Part shown: one piece after another, positions 1-11,114 of the stretch
Layout of the letters: every line of letters starts with the position of its first letter
Position numbering within the stretch: position 1 is the first letter of the stretch
Source: Dipteris shenzhenensis
Taxonomy: Eukaryota > Polypodiophyta > Polypodiopsida > Gleicheniales
DNA length: 64,000 bases
Reading direction: 5' to 3' (one strand)
NCBI GenBank assembly: GCA_047967505.1
Contig: CM106538.1
The notes under the pieces: model-generated
The model's database searches: none
What the model saw: the letters and a program-made list of their open reading frames with translations, nothing else
Told to the model about the DNA's origin: nothing
Made by a program: the position numbers and the translations under genes

Positions 1-388
1 AAAAAGATTTAGTTATTTGTTTCAGTACCATTATCGGCATGATACTAGCATCACTTGCTCACCCTCTATCACGCTTTTGTACAATATTGTTTTGACCTAT
101 GTAACAATCCTCACACTCTGTTCTTTTTCCCATTACATGGCTCAGCAGTTTCTACTTTTAATGTATGGAGAGAATGCAAAGCCTTTGTCTGTGGCTTAAG
201 GTGCAAGTATTGCAGGTTTTTGGCTGTATCTGTTGCAGTTTTCTTGTAAGGATTGTTATGAATGTATTTCAGTACAGAAATATTTATGGATCTCATGTTA
301 TTCAAGAATTGAAGATTGATGATGGTCATTATAAGGTACTACTCTCCAGAAAGGTCCATTAATGCTGTTTTTAAAAATGGATGTTCAG
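1..388 (+). other. Partial intron of the STICHEL-like gene
   Basis: This stretch precedes the acceptor TTCAG at 384-388. It has no reading frame matching the STICHEL family and several stops in every frame. It is best read as the 3' part of an intron whose upstream exon (clamp-loader ATPase region) lies outside the window. The following exon begins in phase 0. Confidence 0.7.
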
Positions 389-1492
389 GTTGGTTCTGCA
401 TCTGATGAGAGCATGCTGAGCCTCCTGGATTCTGCTCTTCTAGCAGATACAGTGAACACAGTGCGGAGAGCAAGGGAGCTGGTAGATTCAGGAGTAGAAC
501 CATTATCGTTGATGTCTCGACTAGCTACTTTAATTACAGATATACTTGCAGGCAGTTACAAATTCACAGACAGAGAAAGAAAGGGGTTTTTCCGCAGACA
601 AACTCGTAAGTACAATTATGTGTCCTCAAAGGTTCTGGTAATATGATATGATCAATACAATTAAGGGTTGATGATTGTCTGCTTGCAACTTTGATGTGGC
701 TATAATTGTGTGACTAGGGCTCTATATTGCTCATCTGTTCTCGTAAGTTGTGCTATGTGATTTTGAATCTCAACCATATTTGGAACAGTTTCAGAAGGAA
801 AGCTGGAGCGACTGCGCATGGCAATGAAAACCCTTTCTGAGGCGGAGAAGCAGCTTAGGGCTTCTAATGATAAAATAACATGGTTGACAGCAGCATTATT
901 ACAGCTTGGTCCTGATCGCTCTTCTATGATTCCTACATCATATGCTGGCACAAGTGTTACACAGAGCCCAGTTGCCCTTGATGATATTGGTGACAATGAT
1001 GTAGAATTCGAACATGTGTCTGACGGCAAACAAATTTGGGATAATGATGCAAATCTTAGTCAGAATATAACCTTAGACTCTCTGCCCATCCCAGAGTCTG
1101 AGAATATGAGAACTGGGGATAACAATTACAGCATGTCCATGCAGTCTTCTACCCAAGGTCCTCATTGGAGTGTAAAAAGCAGCAAGGACATGCTGTTGCA
1201 TGGAAAACTGCTTTCTGCTGACAGGCCTCCAATGTATAGCAAGTCTTTGCAAAAACCCTTACAAGTTACAGAGCAGCCACATCTTGGTGAAGCTTCATCC
1301 ACTGATCGAATAGATTTGGAAGGTAATAGAAAAGAACAAGTGCTGAGTCCAACAAAGCTGGATGAAATTTGGGCTAGAGTTGTGGAGGGATGCCGACCTC
1401 TTCCTCTAAGGCAGTTGTTATATACTCATGGGAAACTTCTATCAATCTCTCTGTCTGAAGGTACCTACCTCTCTCTCTCTCTCTCTCTCTCA

Positions 1493-1544
<52 letters not shown>

Positions 1545-1609
1545 CAATAGTCTCTTATTGGTTAACCAATAAGAGACTATTGAAATGAGAGAGAAGAGAC
1601 TATTGAAAT

Positions 1610-1640
<31 letters not shown>

Positions 1641-4600
1641 CGGTGTCTTTTATTTTCTTTGTAGAATTTTGGACTTTAGAACAACAAAAAATCTAAATTT
1701 GTATGATTGGATATATTCTAGTCTTACAAAGGTATAGATACAAGATTTCCAGCCATGCGAATTCCATAAGTGATGGAAGAGTGGCCCATGTGGGAGGGAC
1801 TGTCCTCTTCTAGACAATTCTACACAGGTAAGGCCAGTGATGTAACTGGCAAGGGGCCTGGAACACTCTCTCACTAACAAAGCCTGTCCTAACTAATGAG
1901 TGCATTTCATCTTCGTGCAGTAGTCTCTTAGCTCCTTTGGTAAGCCACAGCAATACGTCTCTACTTGCTTAGAGAAAGGAACATGCCAGTTAGATCTTAC
2001 AGGCAACAAAGCCGCCCAAAATTTACTATTGTACTCCTTGAGATCTCGGGAGTGGATTGAATTTAGTTCATGCTAGGCAGTCGTGATGTCAACCTCAAAG
2101 GTTGTGGTAAGCCACGCAGCTGAAAAAACTTGTTTAAAGCCTACCCAAGTAGTAGGTGCAGTGTTTTGCATGAGCATAGTGGTCCACCACTGGAGAGCAT
2201 TACCTCTTAAGAAAACTTATGGCGCGACATATTTTAGATGACTCAGAAAAAATTTCCTCCAGTATAGGTTGCATCAAACTAATGGAGAAAGGTCAAAGCC
2301 TTAAGCTTATCTTGAATACCACTAAACGTCTCGAATTCGACCGCAGCTCCAGCTTCTTTATAGTCTTTCAATTCCCCTTTCGGTGCCAAATTATCATATG
2401 CATGTGTGTGAGCAAAAGGAACAACACTCACACTGTCTCCAACACCAACACCATGAGGCAAAGCTGAATTATTCAGACCAGCTCTTGAATTTTGCATATT
2501 TGGCATAACCATGTTACCTGTCGCTGCATTAGGCATACCCGTTTGCATCCCTGGGGCTGCCCCAACATTTGCACACATTAAATTCTGTCCCATGGGCTGC
2601 ATAGTAGGCTGAAACCCCCCCATTTGACATGCAGGCATACCACAACAAATTGTGCTTGAGGGCTGACCATAGCCCGAAAAACCAATCCTCTATCGAAATA
2701 ACTCTGTTGCACAGGGGGTGCAATAACTCCTTGCTGTCCAGAAACTATGGACTGAAAATTATTTTCTTGATTTGGCCTCGGAATAACATTAGATTGCTGC
2801 AAACCATAGGGTTTTTTTTTTTCAAGAAAATTACTTCATTAAGTATGAATGAAAACCGCGAGAGCAAGCTCAAATGTGGGAGTACATCATGCTATGCATG
2901 AGGGGAAAAAACAGCTCAAAAGGAGCTAATAAAAAACCAAGGCGGAGTATGTGAGCTTTCATTTGAACTAGAAAGCCCCGTTTTCTTTGCTCTTAAAAAG
3001 GAGATCTAAGCCCTCCAAGATCAGGCCTTTGTTTTGGACAGTTTTGACAATGTTGTGAGTTTGGTGCTACATTAGATGCTACTTTAGCATTTCTGATGTT
3101 TTAAAGTATTGAATAGCATCAGTACAATTGTGGCTACAACTTTCCTTTAGGTTGCTATACTTGGATTTGCTTGGAATACTTTCATTTAGCCACTTGTATG
3201 AAGCATACAAGTTGAAGTATCATTTCCATTATGATTTTTAGTATGGAATTTGGTTACAAGTCTTTGCTACTCCAAATGCTTGTACTTTGAAGCTTTTCAG
3301 CTTTTTCTAGCCTTGTAAGAGAGTAGACACTGCCCATTTTGGGTTAGACCCTCTCATGGCTACCTTCTTGAATATTGATAAGGTCAATGGTAAAGGCTTT
3401 CACACATGGCAGATGAAAGTTAAGTTTGCATTGATGAGGGAAAACCTCTAGGGCCTTGTCAAACCTGCTTCAACTTCTTCTTCAACAACCTCTAATGCTA
3501 GAGAATCCTCAGCTCCTACACGCCCGGCACGAGATCCTGCTAGAGAGGAGAAAGCCTATGGCATTATTGCTCTTGGCTTAGGAGATGACTATATTCATCA
3601 CATTTCTGATTTGGAGTCTCCTTCTGAAGCTTGGCAGAAGCTTGATATTATTTTTGGTGCTAGCTCTCACATCTCAAAATTGTCACTTAAGATTGCTTTC
3701 TTTGAATTGAAGATGGCTAGTGGCACTCCCTTGGCTGCCCATGTTAATCACATGCGGAGTCTCATGACTCAACTTGCTTCTATCAACTCTCCAATCGCTA
3801 CAGATGATGCAATGGCAGTATTGCTCAAATGTATGCTTGAAGATTATGATCATGTTGTTACCACATTGAAAAATCTTCCTAATCCTACTCTTGAAGGCCT
3901 TATTACTGCTCTTCAAGAAGAAGAAAGGCACAAGGAACTCCGAAGAGGCAATCACACAGCCTATGCCATAAAAACTCAAATGGGCAAGTTTCAACCTTGC
4001 AAACATTGTGGGAAGCTAATCACCTCTCAAAAGATTGCTTCAAGATCAATCCTTGCAAATATTGTGGCAAAAACAATCACCATGAAAAGTTCTGTAAGGC
4101 CAAAAAGAAAGCAACTACAAAACCAGAAACTGCCAATTTACTTTCAGTTGATGTGCTTCCACAAGATGAGGCCTCCTATGATGATTATGCTTTTTGAACC
4201 ATCTCCATATATGTTCCAGATCTCTCTTTTATGTTGAGTCAAGGTACTCTTCCTGGATAGTCCTCCAAAATGAATGGAATAAACTATTGTGTTCTTTGTA
4301 AACACCTCTGGTCACCATATGATGTAGGCCATGTGTATGTGTTTTGCTCCATGGTACCTCCTGCAGACATTGTGTGCATGTACATGTAGGGGAGATAACC
4401 ATTAGAAGGTCTTCTGTATACCTTTGTTTACTTCACACCCTTGGAAACCCTTGCTAGCATGAGATCCTGGCCATAGATTTATCCTTGACCACCATGAGAT
4501 GGCATGAGAAACTATGAGACTAGATGTATCCTTGACATAGCCTGAGGCATTCCCTTGAGGGGGGGTTTGATGGGATATCTCAAGGTGTATGCCTCAGGCA

Positions 4601-7600
4601 CACCTTGGGTTCTATGTGTGTGTGCTAGAGGCACAGTTAGGTGCCCATAAGCACTATTAGGTGGTGGTAGATGCCACATAGGATTGTTGAGAGATTCTAG
4701 GAGCTGATTGAGGAGATGATTGAGAAGATGATTGTGAAGCTTGGTGGCTCATGTAGAGGTGCCTACATATGGATCTCACCTTTCTTCATTCCATAAGCAA
4801 GCAAGCATTCTCATTTCGTGTTCAGCTTCAGGCTTTCCTTTCACTTCTTCAACACTCCCAAGCCACCCTGGCTACAACATCTGAGGTGCCATCTAAACCG
4901 CTCCATAGGAAGTTCCTGATAGGTCTCATGAGCTGAGCGATACAAGATCTAGACCTGCACCAACAAGAGCAAACGAACCAGGCAGTGGCCAATAATACCT
5001 GGTTCACAACCGCAACTCTAGATGCAAGGTTAAGTGTGGCAGAACTCCAAAAGATGAGTTTCCTCCTGATACTCTCCAACACGGGAGCAAACTGTTGTGC
5101 TAGAGAGATGCCCACCTCAACCTAGCATCCCAGATATCTGACTTCTAATCATATTGTTGGTTCTAACTTCATACTCTGGGTGATTTATGCTTTTTGTAAA
5201 AGTGTTCAAAAAATTCTTGGCCAAGGCTTGTTAACGCATTTGTCTTAAATCCAGATGCGATTTGCCTTTAGGAAGGCCAAATAAATGTGTTCCAGTAGAG
5301 AGCTTTCTAATGAGAAAGAAATCATATGGTATTGCTTATTACGATTCAGGATGTACTTTGAAAATCTTCTCTTCGTTTTATTTTTTCATCCAAAAGCATA
5401 GTAAGTGATCCTTCCAGTAATTCGATGCTTACGTCAAGGCATAGAGCATGTCATTAATGCTCTTAGCAGTATGCGAGATTCTAAGATTTCATTCAGAGCT
5501 TGAGACAGCAGAGGAGCTCATTTATAAACTCTGAACATGTGGTAATTTTTTGACCATCATAGTGATGTAATATTTATTCATGATCGGCTGTCTTTTCTGG
5601 AATCTGTTGTTCCTGATATATCGAAACTAAGCAGCTTAAAACAGACACGGAGCAAGAGAGTTCGACCTCACTCTTTGCGCGAGCATCCATGGGTCCCATC
5701 CTTCCAGATTACAGGCTAGGGACTGGATGTTCTCTGCTCTACCTGGAGACCTCTCAAGGCACCTCACAGATGTTCGTCTGCTTAGGTGAGGATTCTTCCA
5801 GGTTATTTTTGACTCCTCAGAGGTATCAGGTATAGTGCTTCAGGCTAGTCCGTTAGCACTTAGTTCTAGGAGGATTTTTTTGACCCTTTCTTCTTGGGGT
5901 TTGATTCTATCAAGGAGGATAGCCAGACAACGTCACTCTTTATCAGATTTCCCATCCTTCCTCAAGTGTACCATCGACTATTGCATTCCATTGGAGTTGC
6001 CTTTGGGATGGTTGCCGAGATCCCCCTCTCCCTGGGATGCCTTCCTTAGCAGCAGAGGTAGTCAGGTCGGATGGCACACCACGTGTTAGGGTCATTATCT
6101 CTGACCCTAACATGTTGGATGACCACATTATGCTTCATCATCCAGATGGCTCCTTCTTCAGATAGATAGTTGAAATTGCAGGGAGACACGATCAGTGTAG
6201 GATTTGCAGGATCCTTGGGCACTTTGCCAGAGATTGCCCAAGGAAAAGAAAGAAGAAAAGACCTAAAAGGTCCATGGGCATGCCTCATAGCTCCACCCGA
6301 CCTGGACCTTCCTCACGACTAGCTCCTTCCTCTTCCCGTGCTGATAGACCTTCGACTTCATAACCAGGACCGTCAGCCTCTCGTCCTGGTACTTCTTCAA
6401 CGCAGCTAGCGCCGTCAGCCTCTCGTCCTAGTACTTCTTCAGCGCAGATAGGATAGTCAGCACGTCTTGTTTCTGTCGTCCCCCGTTGGATGCCTGTCAG
6501 AATTGGGGAGCCAGTTCCGCCTTAGGCTACCACTGATGGCACCGTGGACCCGTCTCTTCAGGCAGGAGACATTCCTGTCCTAGTTACTTGTGCAGATGAG
6601 ACTGTTCTGCTCCTTCAGGTGTTCATGTGCAGGAGTGCTCACCTAGGGAGATTCTTACGGCAGACCCATGCCTTACTTGAGAACAACGCCAAAGTCATGG
6701 CCGAGGTCATGTTGCATGCTACCGAGGTCTTGCAGCACCCCCCTCCTTCTCTTCCACTTTTGTCTACACTTGATAGAGGTAAGGGGGTTATTGGTTCCAC
6801 TCCTCCTTCCGCAGGGCTCCTTCGCACTCGTGAGCCAGAGGTACTTCACAAGAATTCATTTTTAGTTCTTGCAAACTTGGCTGAGTTTAAGGCAGAGGAG
6901 GAGTTTGTACCCTCTACCCTCGGGGAGCACATCTTTTAGACATCCGTGGACAGAATTTCCCCCTCAGTAGGTGTGGGTGTGCTATCCCTAGTTGACTTCC
7001 CTCCTCTTGATAGTAGGAACTTTTCTCAGGAGTGGGCTTTCTCGCTACCGGGTCGGGTAGGATCTTCCTTCCAGCCTCTTCCTCTCGCAGATGAGGATTG
7101 TCAGTTGGAACGTTCAGGGCCCTGGGGGTGTACCTCACCGCTGCCGTAGGCAGCTAATTCGTAACCAATTGGGAGACCCATTGATATTCTTATGATCCAA
7201 AAACACAAATTGGATGTTAGGGATTGTGCCAAGTCGGCTAAGCTTCTTCTCTGAGGCCATACTTTTTGGTCACCCGCCTTGGGCATCAGGGGAGGTATTT
7301 GCATCTTTGTTTCTTCGTCTATACTCCCCTTGGTGATTGGACACGGGATCATAGTCCCTTCCAAAGCTTAGTGGATTGTACTTTTGATTGGTAGGCATAA
7401 GGTTGGTCTCTTAAACCTTTATGCACCCAATTCTAGAGGGGATTGTGTCCTTCTTTGGAAGGAACTGCTCTCTTGGTCACATATTGCAGAGGCTTGGATT
7501 ATAGGGGGTGATTTCAACATGGTTGAAATGCCCTCAGATAAAAGGGGTGGTAGGGAAGGTGGTATCCACTCCTTAGAGAGAACAGCTTGGGATGCCTTCC

Positions 7601-10385
7601 TTTTTCAGTATAGTGGCAGGGATGCTTGGCACGATGATGCTTTTCACATTCAGCCACATTCTCTCTTGTTTTCTTGGTCGAACATGAGATTGCAGATGCC
7701 TATCCATGCACGGATTGACATATTTTATGTGGATGATTGGGCTCTTGACAGAGGTGGTACCGTTAGCATTGTAGATGGGGTGTCCACTTTGCATCATTTT
7801 CTAGTATCTCTGATGGTGTCAGATCGTCATGTGAGGGGCCGCTTTGCCATTGTTAGGATTCCAGATGCCTTTTATGCTGGTTGAGATGGACTTACCCCCT
7901 TATTTTTAATTACTTTTTGGGACCAGATTGGGGATCACATTACTTCAGCCGTGCAACTCATCTTTTGAAAAAATCACTGATTTTGCGGCCGGTGGGAGTG
8001 GACGGAGATTGGATGAAGGCAGAGCCATCGCCAATCGAGGTGGGTAAGGCTGACTCGAACACTTGAAAAAGATACTAAGCTGCCCAGGAAGGAAGGAGGA
8101 GGAGGATGAGAGGGGCTGCCAGGAAGGAGGAGGCAGCCGGGAGGAGGAGACGGATAGGAGGGAGGGAGAAGGTGGCTGAGGGGCTGCCGGGGAGGAGAAG
8201 GCAGCAAACCCTTTTCCAATTTCTGCGTTTCAAAAGGTGAGGCAACGCTGGCCAATTCTAGACCATGATCGAGATGGAAACATTTTTTCACTTATCAAAA
8301 GGGACCAACATCCTTTCCATCAACTTTTATATGTTGTTCGACAATGGAAAGTATTTTCACTATTTATGGCCCTCGGTGAAGCTAGGAGGTCTGATTTCTT
8401 TTATTCTTGCAACTATAACGTATATGAGTGGAGGCTTACTTTGTCATATGTAGTATTGTTGAAGGTGAAGCATAGATATGATAGCTTGCTGACAACAGTG
8501 TCTGACGAAGCTTTATGTGGACTTTTCGGAAGTCAGGCTGCATGCACTTGGTTCCAATTCCTGATCTCAAGTTTGGAAGGAAATATGACTTGTATATATT
8601 CTTCCATTTTACCTTGGAATGAAAATGGGCATGCTCCTAGATTCATCTAAATATATATGTTCGGTTTAGAGTTTTCCTGTACTTTCCAGTGCTCAAAGAT
8701 GGGTGTGCAGCCTAAAGCTGAATGAGTCTGTTCTTTGCATTTACTTATAGAAAATTGGATTCAGCATGGTTATTCTTTCGTTTTCCAAGCTTCTATGTTG
8801 TTTGTAACGTTGACTCCATGGCATGACAACAGCAGGGTATACCAATGTGTGTGTATTACCTTTTTCAAACGAATCATATTGACATATATACAAAATTGTT
8901 TGCAGTTGATGCTATTGTCCAGTTGGAGTTCGGCCATCCTGAGCATAAATCGAGGTGTGAGAGATCTCGGAAAAGCATTTCTAACCTGTTTGAAGCAGTA
9001 CTGGGATTTCCTGTGGAAGTAAAAGTAAGCCTTGCTTCCCTTCCAGCAGAAGAGAACCCAGGTACTAGAGCTTGGAATTCAGCAGAATTTTCCAGATCAC
9101 AAGAAGTTTGTATGAAACGATCCGATGGGGTTTCTAGCAATGATGGCAGCTTGAAGGCAGAGGATGTTGAGCTTGAGGACAAATCTTTGAATTCTCGGAA
9201 GAATAAAGGAGGTGAAATGAAGAGAAATACAGCACGTCAATCAAATGCTGCTGAACGTTTCCCTGCAATACCAGAAGCTTCTTTTGGTCCTCCTTCTAAA
9301 GATACCCAATATTTTAAAACAGCGAGTCCAAATTGGAACAGCAGCCTGGAGAGTGGAGGCCGACCCGGGCATGTGGATGCTAGAATACCAATGGAAGAAC
9401 AATTAGAAAGTGCTTGGCTTCATGAAGCCAGAAGGTTCTCCCCATTGGCCTCATCAGCTTGTGGGGATCTGGCAGATTCGCAAAAGATGCAGAATGAGTC
9501 ACGACATCAAGATGGAGCAAGAAGTTATCAACAACCAGCTCCCCTGCAAGACATGCCTGCAACAATGAACAGCTACATGCAGGACAGAGAGTATGAGAAT
9601 ACAGATGGTTTATCCAGTAATGACCATGTTCTGTCACCAGAGTCTCATGAAATTACTAACTTATGTGATGAACTTGAAGAGGAAAGCCAGTAAGTCAAAA
9701 TCTGAAAATCTCAATGCTTGATTATGTTATGTGTGCATTTTGTTGTACATGTGCTGTTTTTCAGGTCTCCTGGTAAAATTTCAGTTGAGATTAGTTTTTT
9801 ATTGGAACATAGAAATGGTCCCTGTGTTGTATGTGAATTGGAAAGGTGTAGGTCAGTGGTATAGCATAGGGTCAAACTAGTATGCTAGTATAATGTGGTA
9901 TTATTTATCCTGCAAGGTATCATAATATTTAGTGAAAGATTCAGGAATTCTTATATAGCTTGTTCTGTTTCAGACAAAGACGTGGCAGTATGGAGGGACG
10001 TCACTCTTGTCCTGTGGATGGACCAAGAAGCAGTGATGCAGGTTCACAAAAAACGAAGGGCAGCACTTTAAAAATGGTCCGTCGGTTGACAATGAGGAGT
10101 CGCATAAGGTCTCTGCCTAGCAGTGATCAGAATTCACCAGATGACAAAGGTATTGCTTCAAGGGTCCCCAGGTTTTCTGCAAAGTCTGAGTCAAGTTTGC
10201 AGAAAAATGTCGACCCCAATCAACCAGGCGAGACAGCAGCAGATGCCTCAGAACAGCCTTTGGATCTGCTGGAAGCTGGCAACAGTGCATCAGCTCCCAA
10301 GAGAAAAAGTAAATTAAAGGGGGCAGCAGGAAGTTTTGCCAGGTTTTTTCAAGGGAAGCTGACAAGGGAAGTGACGGAGAACTAG
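389..10385 (+). CDS. STI-like: STICHEL-like protein (DNA polymerase III gamma/tau-like), 3' half; 5' exons lie outside the window
   Basis: Four exons are visible: 389-605, 789-1460, 8906-9689 and 9974-10385. They sum to 2,085 bp (694 codons plus stop). Donors are GTAAGT, GTACCT and GTAAGT, and all acceptors end in AG. Splice phases (0, 1, 1, 2) join every exon in frame without a stop. The first two exons hold the conserved STICHEL block: an alpha-helical stretch with RARELVDSG and LATLITDILAGSY, then LSEAEKQLRASND and TWLTAALLQL, then LDEIW and LLYTHGKLLSIS. In the family this follows the clamp-loader AAA+ ATPase domain, which must lie upstream of base 1. The C-terminal exons are Ser/Asp-rich, then basic (KMVRRLTMRSRIRSL), and end at a stop at 10383-10385. 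Arabidopsis STICHEL controls trichome branching; the role here is unknown. No disabling change is visible. The start codon is off the window. Confidence 0.88.
1469..1640. repeat. (CT)n - perfect palindrome - (GA)n - G10 composite microsatellite
   Basis: CT runs occupy about 1469-1490 and 1499-1540. A perfect inverted repeat with 31-bp arms is centred between 1563 and 1564 (core ggttaacc); its outer parts are the CT and GA runs. The right arm is then repeated directly (about 1570-1593 and 1594-1617). A GA run and ten G follow at 1609-1640. It begins only about 8 bp inside the 5' splice site of the giant intron. Confidence 0.9.
1650..2808 (-). mobile_element. Ty3/gypsy-type gag relic
   Basis: Reading the minus strand from 2802 down to about 1690 gives a Met/Pro/Gln-rich N-terminal region, then FETFSGIQDKLKALTFLH, then after stops a segment ending GNALQWWTT-like (near 2165-2200). 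A region with DLKEYNSKFWAALLPV and QVETYCCGLPKELRDY follows. This order matches the gag capsid of Ty3/gypsy retrotransposons. Several stops and frame changes mark it as dead. Its upstream side is cut at about 2810 by a LINE poly(A) tail. No LTR or pol region was recognised for it. Confidence 0.65.
2811..3055 (-). mobile_element. LINE 3' end with poly(A) tail
   Basis: A run of 13 T at 2811-2823 is preceded, on the minus strand, by TTAATGAAGTAATTTTCTTG and a non-coding 3' UTR-like sequence. This is the usual architecture of a plant LINE 3' end inserted on the minus strand. It splits the gypsy gag on its left. It may be the tail of the LINE whose reverse transcriptase piece lies at 4849-5115, with the copia relic at 3356-4854 inserted between; that link is inference. 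Confidence 0.55.
3356..4854 (+). mobile_element. Ty1/copia gag relic with polypurine tract and one LTR-like end
   Basis: From the ATG at 3356 a gag frame runs to about 4196 with one early stop (about 3450) and one frame break. Landmarks are an N-terminal FHTWQMKV block, EAWQKLDIIFGA, the copia-type MTQLASINSPI region and, at about 3994-4110, two CCHC zinc knuckles (CKHCGK...HLSKDC and CKYCGKNNHHEKFC) split between frames. Protease, integrase and reverse transcriptase are absent. At 4554-4565 a G-rich polypurine tract is followed by TGATGGGATATC at 4568, which looks like a 3' LTR start; the LTR would end near 4851-4854 (about 285 bp). I found no matching 5' LTR, so the element is deleted at both its 5' side and its pol. 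Confidence 0.65.
4849..5115 (-). mobile_element. LINE reverse transcriptase C-terminal fragment
   Basis: An open minus-strand frame of 88 residues carries IRRKLIFWSS, LASRVAVVNQVLLATAWF and RPIRNFLWSG, the standard order just downstream of the catalytic core in plant L1-type reverse transcriptases. The catalytic YADD/FADD motif is not included. The frame ends at its 3' side exactly where the copia LTR-like end begins, which fits copia insertion into the LINE. Confidence 0.7.
5116..5590. other. Intronic stretch, no feature seen
   Basis: No long reading frame, terminal repeat or simple repeat is visible here. It may be decayed LINE sequence, since LINE material lies on both sides, but I could not recognise a motif. 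Confidence 0.4.
5591..7890 (+). mobile_element. LINE (L1-type) relic: ORF1 zinc knuckle and AP endonuclease, no reverse transcriptase
   Basis: ORF1 is broken by stops. Its C-terminal part has a PRVRVIISDPN segment, then a CCHC knuckle CRICRILGHFARDC at about 6196-6237, followed by a basic KRKKKRPKR run and a Ser/Pro-rich tail. ORF2 begins with the endonuclease signature MRIVSWNVQG at 7091. Further endonuclease motifs follow in shifted frames: an ILMIQKHKLD segment (about 7180-7215), NLYAPN (about 7415) and GGDFNMVE (about 7504-7530). A 166-residue open frame covers 7384-7884. Translation ends at 7884 and no reverse transcriptase motif follows, so the element is 3'-truncated or broken. It lies in the sense orientation of the host gene. 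Confidence 0.75.
8070..8215. repeat. GA-rich minisatellite in intron
   Basis: Imperfect units of the type gaggggctgcc-ggaaggagg-aggcagc recur about three times. The strand is almost pure purine. No coding meaning is apparent. Confidence 0.6.
8216..8905 (+). other. 3' part of the giant intron, no element recognised
   Basis: A 137-codon open frame (8237-8650) exists but shows no family motif and lies between a minisatellite and a confirmed acceptor. I treat it as chance. The acceptor TTTGCAG ends at 8905. Confidence 0.5.
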
Positions 10386-10790
10386 TCATTTGTGTTGCAA
10401 AACAAAAGGAGTGGACTGTATACTTGGTTAGTGCTCATGAAATAGCTCTTCATACTGTCCTTGAAAGGGTTCTGCCACATCTTTAGATTAATGTGATGGC
10501 TCAGATGTCTCTGAAGGACTCAACTGTACAGTATCAATTTATATATGATTCGATTTATGCAAATTTGGACTGGCAGACTATTCGCTTGAATAGGAGACTT
10601 TGCAATTGCATTTGTTGGATTCAATCTTTGCTGCTGTATTTTATGCTTCAAATTTTTCATGTGCACCTGCAATGGTGTGCTTGCTGTTGTGAACAAGGGC
10701 AAACCTTAAGTCTGGTTGCTCTCAAATTCAAGAGTTCGAATAGCAGAAGATTTTGTTAGTCCGAATAGCAGAAGCTTTGCTAGTGTAATT
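10386..10790 (+). other. Probable 3' UTR and downstream flank of the STICHEL-like gene
   Basis: The sequence after the stop is T-rich and non-repetitive, as expected for a plant 3' UTR. I saw no canonical AATAAA in the first 400 bp, so the polyadenylation site cannot be placed. A short direct duplication of tccgaatagcagaag-like sequence sits at about 10733-10775. Confidence 0.45.
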
Positions 10791-11109
10791 GTAGAGTCAA
10801 GTTGAAACTCAACTCTGTAGGGTGTGCAACGAATAATTAGTGCTTTCAGCTGAATTGGAGCATGCCAAATAAACTATTGCTCTATTATGGCTCTGAACAA
10901 AAAGCGAACCTAATGAGCCATTTGCTGAGCATAGCAACATCAAGGTTTTAATTTTGGGGCCCCTCATGTATCTTCTTTGCTTCGGTGGGGTTGAAATCAT
11001 ACTGCAAGGGATTGAGTGGATTTGTCAGCTTGCATAGATTCTTGCTTCACCCTAGCTCATGATCCCTACCGGCAGCCACTCACAATCGCATCCTACAGCC
11101 ATCAGCGTT
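10790..11109. repeat. Unclassified repeat, unit A copy 1
   Basis: This block contains gggtgtgcaa, gagccatttgctgagcatagc and catactgcaagggattg landmarks. It is closely matched at about 15290-15555. It is followed by target duplication CATAC and a small LTR element, after which the unit resumes as block B at 14354. The original repeat therefore ran A-B. It matches no element class I know. Confidence 0.75.
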
Positions 11110-11114
11110 CATAC

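Larger units (their letters stand above)
1461..8905 (+). other. Giant 7,445-bp intron packed with transposable-element relics
   Basis: The donor is GTACCT at 1461 and the acceptor TTTGCAG ends at 8905. Splicing joins a phase-1 G to TT and restores a family-typical SEV-DAI junction, so these boundaries are firm. In order, the intron contains a palindromic CT/GA microsatellite, a minus-strand gypsy gag, a minus-strand LINE 3' end, a plus-strand copia gag with one LTR-like end, a minus-strand LINE reverse transcriptase piece, a plus-strand LINE with zinc knuckle and endonuclease, and a GA-rich minisatellite. The neighbouring introns are only 183 bp (606-788) and 284 bp (9690-9973), so the size is due to nested insertions. 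Confidence 0.85.

Noticed and set aside
8237-8650. 137-codon frame before exon 8906 as a possible extra STICHEL exon
   Set aside because: Direct joining of 1460 to 8906 already gives the family-conserved sequence without gap; the frame has no conserved motif.
10117-10389. Minus-strand 90-codon frame
   Set aside because: It lies opposite the last STICHEL exon and is a shadow frame.
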